A stretch of DNA of 64,000 nucleotides. Source: Halobaculum limi (GTDB taxonomy: Archaea > Halobacteriota > Halobacteria > Halobacteriales > Haloferacaceae). Of the stretch, positions 26,900-35,173 are shown one piece after another (position 1 is the first letter of the stretch; the number at the start of each line of letters is the position of its first letter). Made by a program: the position numbers and the translations under genes. A model generated the notes under the pieces. The model had not been told where the DNA came from. It searched no databases and saw only the letters and a program-made list of their open reading frames with translations. Location of the stretch: NCBI RefSeq assembly GCF_029490015.1, contig NZ_CP120468.1:1488001-1552000 (forward strand), read 5' to 3'.

Positions 26900-27184
26900 T
26901 CAAAACGACTGCTGGTTCTCTCTGCGTCCCGTCTGCTCGCCGCGGTCGTCGTAGTGTTTCCGTCCGACGAACCCCTCGTCGACGGCACCGACGACGGTTA
27001 GGTAGAGGTCGGTGGACGACGCGAACTCCGTGGCGTCGGAGCGGTCGAGGACAGCCGCGACTGTCTCCGACTCTCCGTTTGGCGAATCGAGGGTCACGTC
27101 TCCGACGCGGTCGACAACGGTGTCTCTGTCGGTCGGAAACGTCAGTCTGTTCGCGAACGCCTCGCGCGTCTCCGAGAGTCGCAT
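26900..27184 (-). CDS. DUF5789-family protein
   Basis: A 94-aa acidic protein: MRLSETREAFANRLTFPTDR, a DTVVDRVGDVTLDSPNG strand-turn-strand, then VAAVLDRSDATEFASSTDLYL and VVGAVDEGFVGRKHYDDRG. This is a standard DUF5789 layout and resembles the family member at 1804-2136. Function unknown. It is convergent with the CoA-binding gene and divergent from menD. Confidence 0.78.
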   Translation of the reverse strand: MRLSETREAFANRLTFPTDRDTVVDRVGDVTLDSPNGESETVAAVLDRSDATEFASSTDLYLTVVGAVDEGFVGRKHYDDRGEQTGRRENQQSF

Positions 27185-27284
27185 ACCTCACCACACACGA
27201 CCGCGCGGCAAGTGTCTGTGTTCGGGATGTCGTTCGACTGACTACACGTCGCCTGCTGGGGATATTCCGTCGCGACCCACCGCC

Positions 27285-27291
27285 GTTTAAC
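27285..27291 (+). promoter_or_regulatory. menD: TATA-like box for menD
   Basis: GTTTAAC about 27 nt before the menD ATG, the spacing of a leaderless haloarchaeal promoter. Confidence 0.45.
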
Positions 27292-27314
27292 CCCTCTCCG
27301 GTCGAAGCGGAGCT

Positions 27315-29087
27315 ATGACCGCCCACGCGCCGAACCGGAACACGCTGTGGGGTCGCGCCATCGCCGACGAACTCGCCGCGGCGGGCGTCGACGCCGTCTG
27401 CATCACCCCCGGATCCCGGTCGACGCCGCTGACCGTCGCGTTCGACGAACACCCCGACATCCACGTCTTCTCGCATCTCGACGAGCGCTCGTCTGCCTTC
27501 TTCGCACTCGGTCGGGCACGTCGCACCGGGAAGATAACGCCGCTGGTGTGTACCTCCGGCACCGCCGCCGCGAACTTCCACCCCGCCGTGATGGAGGCGT
27601 TCCAGTCGCGCGTCCCGATGGTGTTACTCACCGCAGACCGCCCGCCGGAACTGCGCGACTCCGGCGCGAACCAGACCGTCGACCAGGAGAAACTGTACGG
27701 CGACGCCGTCCGCTGGTACAAGGACCTCCCCGAACCCGAACCGACCGAGCGGAAACTCCGCTCGCTCAGGACCGACCTCGCTCGCGCGGTGTCGACAGCG
27801 GAGGGGACGCCCGCCGGCCCGGTCCACCTCAACGTCCCGTTCCGCAAGCCGCTGGAACCCGTGCCCGTCGAGGGCGACGTGCCGGACGACCTCTCGTCGC
27901 TCGCGGCGGAGGGTCGCGACGGCGCGTTCGTCTCGACGACCGCCGGCCACCCGATGCCCGACGACCGCGACCTCCAGCGACTCGCGCGCGCGCTCTCGGT
28001 CGACCGCGGACTCATCGTCGCCGGGCCCGCCGACCCGCCGGGACCGGACCCGCAGGCGGTGACGGCGCTGGCACACGCGACGGAGTTCCCCGTGCTCGCG
28101 GACCCGCTCTCTGGACTCCGTTTCGGGTCGGCCACCCGCGTCGCGCCCGTCATCGGCGGCTACGACGGGTTCCTCGCGGGCGACGCGACGGCCGACTGGC
28201 CCGACCCCGAGGTCGTCTTGCGCTTCGGTGCGTCGCCGACCTCGAAGCTACTTCGCACGTACCTCGCGGACACCGAGGCGCGACAGTTGCTCGTCGACCC
28301 CGCGGGCGAGTGGCGAGAGGCGGAGTTCTCCGCGACGGACCTCGTGGTCGCCGACCCCTCGCGACTGTGCGGGACGCTGTCCCGCCAGGTGAGCGGCGGC
28401 GGGTCGAGTGAGTGGTGCGAGCGCTGGGAGACCGCGGAAGCCGCCCACTGGGATGCCGTCGCCGACGAGGACCGCTTCTTCGAGGGACGCGTCCTTGGGG
28501 ACGTGGCAGAACTCGCCCCAGAGCCGTCGACGGTGTTCGTCTCCAACTCGATGCCCGTTCGCGACGCCGACCGCTTCGCCGCGCCCGCCGCCAAGGGACT
28601 GACGATGCTCGGCAACCGCGGCGCGTCGGGTATCGACGGCATTGTCTCGACGGCACTGGGTGCGGGGTCGGCGACGACGGACGACCTGACGCTCGTGACC
28701 GGCGACCTGGCGTACTACCACGACATGAACGGCCTCCTCGCGCTTGGGCGGTGTGACGTGGACGCGACGGTCGTCGTCGTCAACAACGACGGCGGCGGCA
28801 TCTTCCACATGCTCCCCATCGAGGCGTTCGACCCGCCGTTCACGGGGCAGTTCAAGACGCCGCACGACTTGAACTTCGAGGCGACCGAGGATCTGTACGA
28901 TCTGGCGTTCGCCCGCGTCGACGGCGACGACCGCGAGCAGTTCCGTGACCTGTACCGCGAGAGCGTCACGAACGAGGGAACGCAGGTCATCGAGGTGACC
29001 AGCGACGCGGAGGCGAGCCACCGCGTCCGAGAGGACCTGACCAGCGAGATAGCCGACCGCGTCGCCGACCGGGTCTCGGATCTGTAG
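27315..29087 (+). CDS. menD: 2-succinyl-5-enolpyruvyl-6-hydroxy-3-cyclohexene-1-carboxylate synthase (MenD)
   Basis: A 590-aa thiamine-pyrophosphate enzyme that joins 2-oxoglutarate-derived succinic semialdehyde to isochorismate in menaquinone synthesis. Family features: the N-terminal TPGSRSTPLTVAF, the TPP-activating Glu in HLDERSSAFFALG (E57), SGTAAANFHPAVMEA, and the C-terminal TPP/Mg2+ motif GDLAYYHDMNGLL followed by VVVNNDGGGIFHMLP. Length is normal for MenD. It heads the men set on this strand, with menB two genes downstream. Confidence 0.95.
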   Translation: MTAHAPNRNTLWGRAIADELAAAGVDAVCITPGSRSTPLTVAFDEHPDIHVFSHLDERSSAFFALGRARRTGKITPLVCTSGTAAANFHPAVMEAFQSRVPMVLLTADRPPELRDSGANQTVDQEKLYGDAVRWYKDLPEPEPTERKLRSLRTDLARAVSTAEGTPAGPVHLNVPFRKPLEPVPVEGDVPDDLSSLAAEGRDGAFVSTTAGHPMPDDRDLQRLARALSVDRGLIVAGPADPPGPDPQAVTALAHATEFPVLADPLSGLRFGSATRVAPVIGGYDGFLAGDATADWPDPEVVLRFGASPTSKLLRTYLADTEARQLLVDPAGEWREAEFSATDLVVADPSRLCGTLSRQVSGGGSSEWCERWETAEAAHWDAVADEDRFFEGRVLGDVAELAPEPSTVFVSNSMPVRDADRFAAPAAKGLTMLGNRGASGIDGIVSTALGAGSATTDDLTLVTGDLAYYHDMNGLLALGRCDVDATVVVVNNDGGGIFHMLPIEAFDPPFTGQFKTPHDLNFEATEDLYDLAFARVDGDDREQFRDLYRESVTNEGTQVIEVTSDAEASHRVREDLTSEIADRVADRVSDL

Positions 29088-29145
29088 CGGAGGCAACTCC
29101 TCGGCGTCGCGACCGGCCCGGAGTTGTCGATGCACGCGCGACTCG

Positions 29146-29154
29146 GTTTTATGC
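29146..29154 (+). promoter_or_regulatory. TATA-like box for the membrane-protein gene at 29177
   Basis: GGTTTTATG centred about 27 nt before the ATG at 29177, suggesting a separate leaderless transcript inside the men cluster. Confidence 0.5.
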
Positions 29155-29176
29155 GTACGGGCGACCAATTCCGCCT

Positions 29177-29719
29177 ATGATCGACCGGACGGACCCCGAG
29201 ACGGACGCGGCTGTCGTTCGGTCGCGTCAGCGACGGGACAACGACGCCCTCGGCCGGTTCATCGAGGACGTGTTCGACTCGTTCGTCGAACACGGCGTCC
29301 TCGCGTTTCCGTCCTTGCTCCTCTCGGTGATGTTCGTCCCGCGCGACGCGACGCTCCCACTCGTCGGCGGCTACACGGCGTTCGTCTTGGGCCTCGCGAC
29401 GGTTAGAGACGACCGACTCCACGCACGTTACGACGCGTTTCCCGCGTGGCCGCGCGGCCTCGCGAACCGACCCCTCCTGCGGGCCGTCTACTACAACGTG
29501 GTCGTCCTCGTCGTTGCCGCCTACGCGCTGGCCGCAGCGGTGCTGCCAACCGACGTCGCGGGCACGCTCTCGGTCGTGAGCATCGCGTTCGGCGCTGTCG
29601 CTGGCGTCGCGTTTCCCGCCGTCTTCCGACTCGTCCCTCGGGTGGGGTCTGACCCACCGGCGCGTCGCCGTCGGGACGTGTTCGCCCTCCGTGCGGACCG
29701 ACGGCGTCGGAATCGGTGA
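29177..29719 (+). CDS. Membrane protein of unknown function in the men cluster
   Basis: A 180-aa protein with a soluble N-terminus and four predicted helices (about residues 45-65, 70-85, 108-130 and 135-155), ending in a strongly basic Arg-rich tail. I recognise no family. Its place between menD and menB suggests a link with quinone metabolism or simple co-location. It has its own promoter-like box. Confidence 0.65.
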   Translation: MIDRTDPETDAAVVRSRQRRDNDALGRFIEDVFDSFVEHGVLAFPSLLLSVMFVPRDATLPLVGGYTAFVLGLATVRDDRLHARYDAFPAWPRGLANRPLLRAVYYNVVVLVVAAYALAAAVLPTDVAGTLSVVSIAFGAVAGVAFPAVFRLVPRVGSDPPARRRRDVFALRADRRRRNR

Positions 29720-29744
29720 GCGGGCGACCCCGCCGACACGTACA

Positions 29745-29753
29745 CCTTTTTGC
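29745..29753 (+). promoter_or_regulatory. menB: Promoter box (CCTTTTTGC) for menB
   Basis: Centred about 27 nt before the ATG at 29777 and identical to the box at 26377. It supports the 29777 start over the upstream in-frame codon at 29750. Confidence 0.5.
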
Positions 29754-29776
29754 GCGTTCCCGCCGGCGTTCGGGGT

Positions 29777-30721
29777 ATGAGCGACACCGACGACACCGGC
29801 GACGCAGTCTCCGACATCTTCGACCCGGACCTGTGGGAATCAGTCGACGGCAGCGACGAGTTCGACGACATCACCTACCACCGTGCGGTCGACTCCCCGA
29901 CCGTCCGCATCGCGTTCGACCGCCCAGAGAAGCGCAACGCCTTCCGGCCGGGGACGGTCGACGAACTGTACGCCGCCCTCGACCACGCACGCAAGCGCGC
30001 CGACATCGGCTGTGTCCTCCTCACGGGGAACGGTCCCTCGCCGAAAGACGGCGGGTGGGCGTTCTGCTCGGGTGGCGACCAGTCCGTCCGCGGCGAGTCG
30101 GGCTACGAGTACCGCGACGACGACGAAGCGGACGAGTCCGACGACGAACTCGTGCGCGAGGCGAAAGCCGGTCGCCTCCACATCCTCGAAGTCCAGCGCC
30201 TCATCCGCTTTATGCCAAAGCCCGTCGTCGCCGTCGTGCCCGGATGGGCGGTCGGCGGCGGTCACTCCCTGCACGTCGTCTGTGACCTCACGCTCGCCAG
30301 CGACGAACACGCGAAGTTCCTCCAGACGGATCCCGACGTGGCGAGTTTCGACGGCGGCTTCGGCTCCGCGTACCTCGCGAAACAGGTCGGCCAGAAGAAG
30401 GCGCGAGAGGTGTTCTTCCGCGGAAAGACGTACTCCGCGGAGGAGGCGGTCGATATGGGAATGGCGAACGAAGCCATCCCGCACGAGGAACTGGAGGACG
30501 TGGCGCTGGAGTGGGCCGACGAGATGACGAGCAAGTCACCGACGGCGATGCGGATGCTCAAATTTGCGTTCAATATGACCGACGACGGGATGGTCGGCCA
30601 GCAGGTGTTCGCGGGCGAGGCGACCAGACTCGCGTATATGACTCCCGAAGCGCAGGAGGGACGGGACGCGTTCTTGGAGGGGCGCGAACAGGACTTCAGT
30701 CAGTTCCCCTGGCACTACTAA
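29777..30721 (+). CDS. menB: 1,4-dihydroxy-2-naphthoyl-CoA synthase (MenB)
   Basis: A 314-aa crotonase-fold enzyme that closes the second ring of the naphthoquinone from o-succinylbenzoyl-CoA. The signature regions are clear: YHRAVDSPTVRIAFDRPEKR, FCSGGDQSVRG, VPGWAVGGGHSLHVVCDLT, DPDVASFDGGFGSAYLAK, and the C-terminal LEGREQDFSQFPWHY. The N-terminal 35 acidic residues are a halophile extension. It is the last intact gene before the accessory DNA that separates it from menA. Confidence 0.95.
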   Translation: MSDTDDTGDAVSDIFDPDLWESVDGSDEFDDITYHRAVDSPTVRIAFDRPEKRNAFRPGTVDELYAALDHARKRADIGCVLLTGNGPSPKDGGWAFCSGGDQSVRGESGYEYRDDDEADESDDELVREAKAGRLHILEVQRLIRFMPKPVVAVVPGWAVGGGHSLHVVCDLTLASDEHAKFLQTDPDVASFDGGFGSAYLAKQVGQKKAREVFFRGKTYSAEEAVDMGMANEAIPHEELEDVALEWADEMTSKSPTAMRMLKFAFNMTDDGMVGQQVFAGEATRLAYMTPEAQEGRDAFLEGREQDFSQFPWHY

Positions 30722-31174
30722 TGTAAACTCAAATCTCGGGCTTGGCGTCAAAAACCGGAGTTAAACTGTCCGTAAATTGGATAAGCCACGATCCAAACCC
30801 GGATAGCACACCTTGAGTTCTTGTCCTTGAGAGGGCGTGTTGAATCGCTCTATCAAGATTCCGGACACATTCTACCCTACAGTCTTGAACTCCTGGCTCT
30901 GTTGAATACTCAAAGTCTGGTGAGAAAATCCGATGACGTGACCGGCATCGCCAGTTCCCACGCCTTCGAACAGCACGTTGAGGCAGAATACTAACCGCCA
31001 GTTCTCCGAGGTTGTTCTTCGGGGCGCCTCACCGTTCCCAGTGAAGATCGCTGAGTAGCCTGCTGTTGTTGGTGTATTCTGGGCATTGGAAGTCGTCAGT
31101 GGTGCGATCAAACACGTCGATACGTGTCTTCGAACTTGGCCGCTACTCCACGCTACTCCACATCCGAGCGGTTC
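30722..31174. other. Gene-free, AT-richer stretch with possible insertion-sequence debris
   Basis: About 450 bp of composition unlike the flanking men genes. Minus-strand frames give protein-like but broken pieces (RIDVFDRTTDDFQCPEYTNN, then a stop, then more). A ggctctgttgaa string at 30895-30906 recurs with one change at 32550, and gtcagtggtgcg occurs near both. This fits fragments of an old insertion sequence, but no transposase family could be named. Confidence 0.35.
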
Positions 31175-32212
31175 TCACCGGTCGAATGGGATCGCCTGAG
31201 GGTCAAACCCGTATGCGTCATCTGCCTGTGGATATCCCGTCACAGTTGATGGGAGCGGGACCTGCCTCGTCTCCGTTCGCAGCGATCCAGAAACGGAGTC
31301 GGCCGACACCGTCGTGTTCCCCTCACCGCTCACCGTACAGTTCGTGAGGGTGACCTGATTATTGTCTCCGCCATCTCTGATCACCTGACTCTCGGTGTCG
31401 TTGTGGAAGTGACACTCACGGAACTCGACGGAGACGTCATCGCCTTTGATCTCGACCAGTCCGTCCGAACCTGGTGCACCTGCTCCAAAGACGAACCAGC
31501 AGTTTTCAACGACGAACTGCCCGGTTCGGCGAATCCGTAATCCAACTGGGTTCTGGCCGGAATCGGCGTCGGTGCGAACATCACTCGTCACAGCGATGAG
31601 CGAATTGCGGATGTAACTGACTGCTTCAGGGTCGGACCCCTCATCGAGCCCAACGCGGAGATTTGCCACGTTACTGTTGATGAACGAACTATCTTCGACG
31701 GTGACCGGCGTTTTGTCTATGTAGGCACCATTGTTGGCCATTCCTGCGATGCAAGCATTCTGAATCGACGTCCGGGCACCGCTCTCGGGATGATAGATCG
31801 CTCGGTCTTGATCTTTCCCACCTCCTTCGGGCCAGCAGAACCCGCGAATCACACCACCAGGGTACAGATCTAAGCCCGCTTTCGATTCGGGGTTGTTCCC
31901 TCTGATCACGATGTTCTCCAGCGTCCCACGGACTACCCCCTCCATCGTCCCGGATTGTAACTCCAAAACGACGTCTCCAGAGGAACCAGCTCCCACGAGG
32001 GCAGTGCGTACATCTAATCCAGTCCCGTTCCACTCGTAGGTACCTGGTGGGATGCGGATCCGATCGCTCGTCCCAGGACCTTGCATGATGAACGAATCAA
32101 TTCTGTCTCCCGATTCGATCTTCCGTCTTCCCCCGCAGCCAGCAAGTCCAAGCACTCCTGCAACACCGAGCGTCCGGAGAAATGAACGACGATTTAATTC
32201 GGTCCCATTCAT
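31175..32212 (-). CDS. Tat-exported lipoprotein with right-handed beta-helix repeats
   Basis: A 345-aa protein starting MNGTELNRRSFLRTLGVAG and ending its signal at a lipobox LAGC (Cys near residue 25): a twin-arginine, lipid-anchored surface protein. The mature part is a ladder of short beta strands with Asn/Gly turns (ENIVIRGNN, IQNACIAGMANNG, VEDSSFINSNVANLRVG, VENCWFVFGAG, LTNCTVSG), as in pectate-lyase-like or polysaccharide-binding beta-helices. The catalytic type is unclear. The start at 32212 puts the RR motif in the right place. Lower GC than its neighbours suggests transfer. Confidence 0.75.
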   Translation of the reverse strand: MNGTELNRRSFLRTLGVAGVLGLAGCGGRRKIESGDRIDSFIMQGPGTSDRIRIPPGTYEWNGTGLDVRTALVGAGSSGDVVLELQSGTMEGVVRGTLENIVIRGNNPESKAGLDLYPGGVIRGFCWPEGGGKDQDRAIYHPESGARTSIQNACIAGMANNGAYIDKTPVTVEDSSFINSNVANLRVGLDEGSDPEAVSYIRNSLIAVTSDVRTDADSGQNPVGLRIRRTGQFVVENCWFVFGAGAPGSDGLVEIKGDDVSVEFRECHFHNDTESQVIRDGGDNNQVTLTNCTVSGEGNTTVSADSVSGSLRTETRQVPLPSTVTGYPQADDAYGFDPQAIPFDR

Positions 32213-32377
32213 CACTCGTACATTCCGGATTCTAGTCAATAACTGCGATGACAATTTTCAGTTTGTGGAGTGGGCAGCGGAGAACAGTACTACAACCGAT
32301 TTCAGCGAATTGAGTTGCACCTAGCTCGGAGACGTCGACTGCTGTGCATCGCCACTGAGTTCAGCGTCATTGGATGG

Positions 32378-32554
32378 ATCGAACAGATGGAAATCCCTGA
32401 TGAACACGAGGGTGGGGTTCTTGCCGCAGAGACTGTTCACGCGGTAAATCACACGTTAGCCGCCGTTGACGAGCCTCTGTTGCCAGACGATGAAGTTGAG
32501 TCGTCTCTTACTCAAATTCAGCTAACGTGGACCGAGCTCCCAAACGGGCGGCTG
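32378..32554 (+). pseudogene. Fragment of a second PgsB-like ligase gene
   Basis: About 59 residues align with residues 204-261 of the intact ligase at 38266-39516: IEQMEIPDEHEGG matches IEQVVIPQRHRDL, ETVHAVNHTL matches ETVHAIDHVL, and WTELPNGRL matches WTHLPEGRV. The rest of the gene, including the P-loop, is gone. It ends exactly where ggctgtgttgaa begins at 32550, suggesting that an inserted element cut it. A plain case of a broken paralogue. Confidence 0.7.
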
Positions 32555-32561
32555 TGTTGAA
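32550..32561 (+). repeat. 12-bp string shared with 30895-30906; possible insertion-sequence end
   Basis: ggctgtgttgaa here and ggctctgttgaa at 30895, same orientation. Such strings resemble terminal repeats of some haloarchaeal insertion sequences. It abuts the cut end of the PgsB fragment. No complete element is present. Confidence 0.35.
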
Positions 32562-32700
32562 ATCATAGTAATCCGAAGTATATGCCGCCGAAACAGCCGT
32601 TAGATAGCTGGTGCGTATGCGGCACTCCAAGTGCACCGCCCATATGAGATCCATATCGTCTGTCAGTGGTGCGTAATATTTTGTTGGAGGAGCATCCACT

Positions 32701-32709
32701 GTTATATAT
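32701..32709 (+). promoter_or_regulatory. TATA box that decides the start of the DUF2892-like gene
   Basis: GTTATATAT directly before the first possible ATG (32710). A TATA box must lie about 25 nt upstream of the transcript start, so translation more likely begins at ATG 32728, with little or no leader. Confidence 0.55.
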
Positions 32710-32727
32710 ATGAACCTCAGTCAGAAT

Positions 32728-32928
32728 ATGTCGACGGCTGACCGGGTCGTTCGAGGTGTCGCAGGCATTTGGTTGCTCGCGATGAGTGTTGGCGCGTTAC
32801 TTGACCGAAGAAAAGTCCTCGCCGCGATCACGGGTATCTCGGGATTTGGATTGCTGTCGAACTCGTTGACTGGCCACTGTGGTGGGAACGCAGTGCTCGG
32901 AATCGATACCTCCGCAGGTGAAAACTGA
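32728..32928 (+). CDS. DUF2892 (YgaP-like) small membrane protein
   Basis: A 66-aa protein with two helices: STADRVVRGVAGIWLLAMSV and a second, VLAAITGISGFGLLSNSLTGHC, with a Cys near the end of the hairpin. The D-R-V-VR-VAG start and GHC motif are typical of DUF2892, the membrane part of YgaP-type rhodaneses. No rhodanese domain is attached here. The TATA position supports this start over 32710. Confidence 0.75.
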   Translation: MSTADRVVRGVAGIWLLAMSVGALLDRRKVLAAITGISGFGLLSNSLTGHCGGNAVLGIDTSAGEN

Positions 32929-33167
32929 CACATTCGGGCCCTGTATCTAACGACGAAGGTGTCTTACTGGACATCCTCTGAGGATTTCAACAGATCTTAG
33001 ATATTCATTGTTGGAATAACTACTCTCAGGATCTGGCTCCTCAATCTCGAAATTCGCTGCGCCCTCTCCTGAGACATCTATATCAATATTTGACATACTC
33101 GAGATAATAAATACAACTCCGAATTAGAAGCCAACCCTTCTTGCCCCGTCCGCCCGAGGACTCGACA

Positions 33168-34115
33168 ATGAGTACGGAGACGAGTCAGGCGGACATCTCC
33201 AGACGGGAGGCGTGGGTCATCGCTGCCCGCCCGCAGACGCTTCCGGCGGCGCTCGCGCCGGTGCTCGTCGGGACCGGACTGGCGTTTCGCGACGATGTGT
33301 TCGCCCTCCTTCCGGCGCTGGTCGCCCTCATCGGCGCGGCGCTGATCCAGATCGGGACGAACTTCGCGAACGACTACTACGACGCCGAGAAGGGCGCAGA
33401 TACCGCAGATCGGGAGGGGTTCACCCGCGTCACCGCGGGCGGCCTCATCGACCCTGCGGAGGTGAAGCGAGCGATGTGGCTCACCTTCCTCGCGGCCATC
33501 GTCGTCGGTGCGTACTTAGTCGCCGTCGCCGGCCTCCCCATTATGATCGTCGGCCTCGTCTCGGTGACGATGGGCGTCGCCTACACCGGTGGGCCGTACC
33601 CGCTCGCGTACCACGGCCTCGGCGACGTGTTCGTGTTCCTCTTTTTCGGCGTCGTCGCTGTCACGGGCACCTACTACGTGCAGGCGGCGGCCGTCCTCGG
33701 CGTCGATTTTCTCACCCTCGTCCCGCGTGCGGAACTCGTCCCCCTCGCGGCCCTCGTCGCCTCCCTTCCCGTCGCCGCCATCTCGACGAACATCCTCGTC
33801 GTCAACAATCTCCGCGACCGCGAGGAGGACGTGGAGACGGGCAAGAACACGCTCACCGTCCGCTTCGGCTACGGCTTCTCGCGGGCGCAGTTCGTCTTCC
33901 TAGTGGGGATGGCGTACACGGTTCCGGTCGTCTTCTGGACCGCGACCGGCGATCTGACTTCGTTGCTCCCGCTGGCGACGCTCCCGCTGGCTGTGCCGCT
34001 GACGAAGACTGTCCTCACAGAGACCGCAGGTGAGGCGCTCAATCCCGCGTTGGAACGCACTGGGAAACTGCTCGCGGCGTTCGCGGCGTTGTTCGCGCTG
34101 GGACTGGCGCTGTAA
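33168..34115 (+). CDS. menA: 1,4-dihydroxy-2-naphthoate polyprenyltransferase (MenA)
   Basis: A 315-aa UbiA-superfamily membrane enzyme that attaches the isoprenoid tail to dihydroxynaphthoate. It opens with WVIAARPQTLPAALAPVLVG, a MenA hallmark, and has the two Asp-rich motifs NDYYDAEKGAD and NNLRDREEDVETGK. The RPQTLPA start separates it from the lipid prenyltransferase at 24738. The start ATG 33168 is preferred over the upstream TTG. The menC gene begins two bases after its stop. Confidence 0.93.
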   Translation: MSTETSQADISRREAWVIAARPQTLPAALAPVLVGTGLAFRDDVFALLPALVALIGAALIQIGTNFANDYYDAEKGADTADREGFTRVTAGGLIDPAEVKRAMWLTFLAAIVVGAYLVAVAGLPIMIVGLVSVTMGVAYTGGPYPLAYHGLGDVFVFLFFGVVAVTGTYYVQAAAVLGVDFLTLVPRAELVPLAALVASLPVAAISTNILVVNNLRDREEDVETGKNTLTVRFGYGFSRAQFVFLVGMAYTVPVVFWTATGDLTSLLPLATLPLAVPLTKTVLTETAGEALNPALERTGKLLAAFAALFALGLAL

Positions 34116-34117
34116 CT

Positions 34118-35155
34118 GTGAGCGTCGTCGCACTCCGCGAGTTCGCGGTCGACCTCGCCGCGCCGCTGTCGACGGCTGCCGGCGACATCGAGGCCCGTGA
34201 GGGCTTACTCGTCCGCGTCGACGTGGGTGGGACGCCAGGTGTCGGCGAGGCGACGCCGTTGCCGGGGTGGACTGAGTCGCTCGAAGACTGCTACGCGTCG
34301 CTCGAACGCGCCCGCGACGGCGGCACTCTCCCGGGCCCGAACGCGCCCGCCGCTCGCCACGCCGTGACGCTCGCGTACCGCGACGCGGTCGCTCGGCGGT
34401 TAGACCGGTCGGTCGCCGCGACGCTCGCCCGCGACGACTCGCCCGCGGCGTCAGTTCCAGTGAACGCGACCGTCGGGGACGCGTCCGTCGAGGAGACTGT
34501 CGATGCGGCGCGCGCGGCGGTCGAAGACGGCTACCGGACGCTGAAACTGAAGGTCGGCATCGGGAGCGTCGAGCGAGATGTCGCTCGTGTCGAGGCAGTC
34601 GCGGACGCGGTGGCCGACACCGACACGCCGGTGACGTTGCGGGCCGACGCCAACGGTGCGTGGGACGTCGAGGAGGCACGGGAGGCGCTTGCGGCGCTCG
34701 ATGGTCTCGTGGAGTACGTCGAACAACCACTGTCCGCGAGCGACATCGCGGGACACGCGGCGCTTCGCGGCGTCGGCGCACCGGTCGCCCTCGACGAGTC
34801 GCTCATCGAGTACGGTGTCGGTGCGGTGCTCGACGCCGGCGCCTGCGACGCGGTGGTTCTCAAGCCGATGGCGCTCGGCGGACCGTCACGGGCGCTCGCG
34901 GCGGGGCGCGCGGCGGCCCACGCGGGCGTCACGCCAGTCGTCACCACGACTATCGACGCGGCGGTGGCACGCACCGCCGCGGTCCACGTCGGTGCGGCGA
35001 TGCCCGGTGGTAGTGGCCGTGCCCACGGCCTCGGGACCGGCGACTTGCTCGCGGGTGACGTTGTCGACGACGACCCAGTCCCCGTCGAGGACGGTCGGAT
35101 CGCAGTTCCCACGGAGCCAGGGCTCGCCGGCGGCGCGTTCGTAGACCTGGTGTAG
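34118..35155 (+). CDS. menC: o-succinylbenzoate synthase (MenC)
   Basis: A 345-aa enolase-superfamily enzyme dehydrating SHCHC to o-succinylbenzoate. Visible active-site elements: the Lys of TLKLKVGIG, the metal ligands Asp in RADANGAWD, Glu in YVEQPLS and Asp in ALDESLIEYG, and the second Lys in VVLKPMALGG. It starts with GTG, two bases after the menA stop, so the two genes are tightly coupled. Ala/Asp-rich composition is typical of the core genome here. Confidence 0.92.
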   Translation: MSVVALREFAVDLAAPLSTAAGDIEAREGLLVRVDVGGTPGVGEATPLPGWTESLEDCYASLERARDGGTLPGPNAPAARHAVTLAYRDAVARRLDRSVAATLARDDSPAASVPVNATVGDASVEETVDAARAAVEDGYRTLKLKVGIGSVERDVARVEAVADAVADTDTPVTLRADANGAWDVEEAREALAALDGLVEYVEQPLSASDIAGHAALRGVGAPVALDESLIEYGVGAVLDAGACDAVVLKPMALGGPSRALAAGRAAAHAGVTPVVTTTIDAAVARTAAVHVGAAMPGGSGRAHGLGTGDLLAGDVVDDDPVPVEDGRIAVPTEPGLAGGAFVDLV

Positions 35156-35173
35156 AATCGGCGCTGCTGCGGA

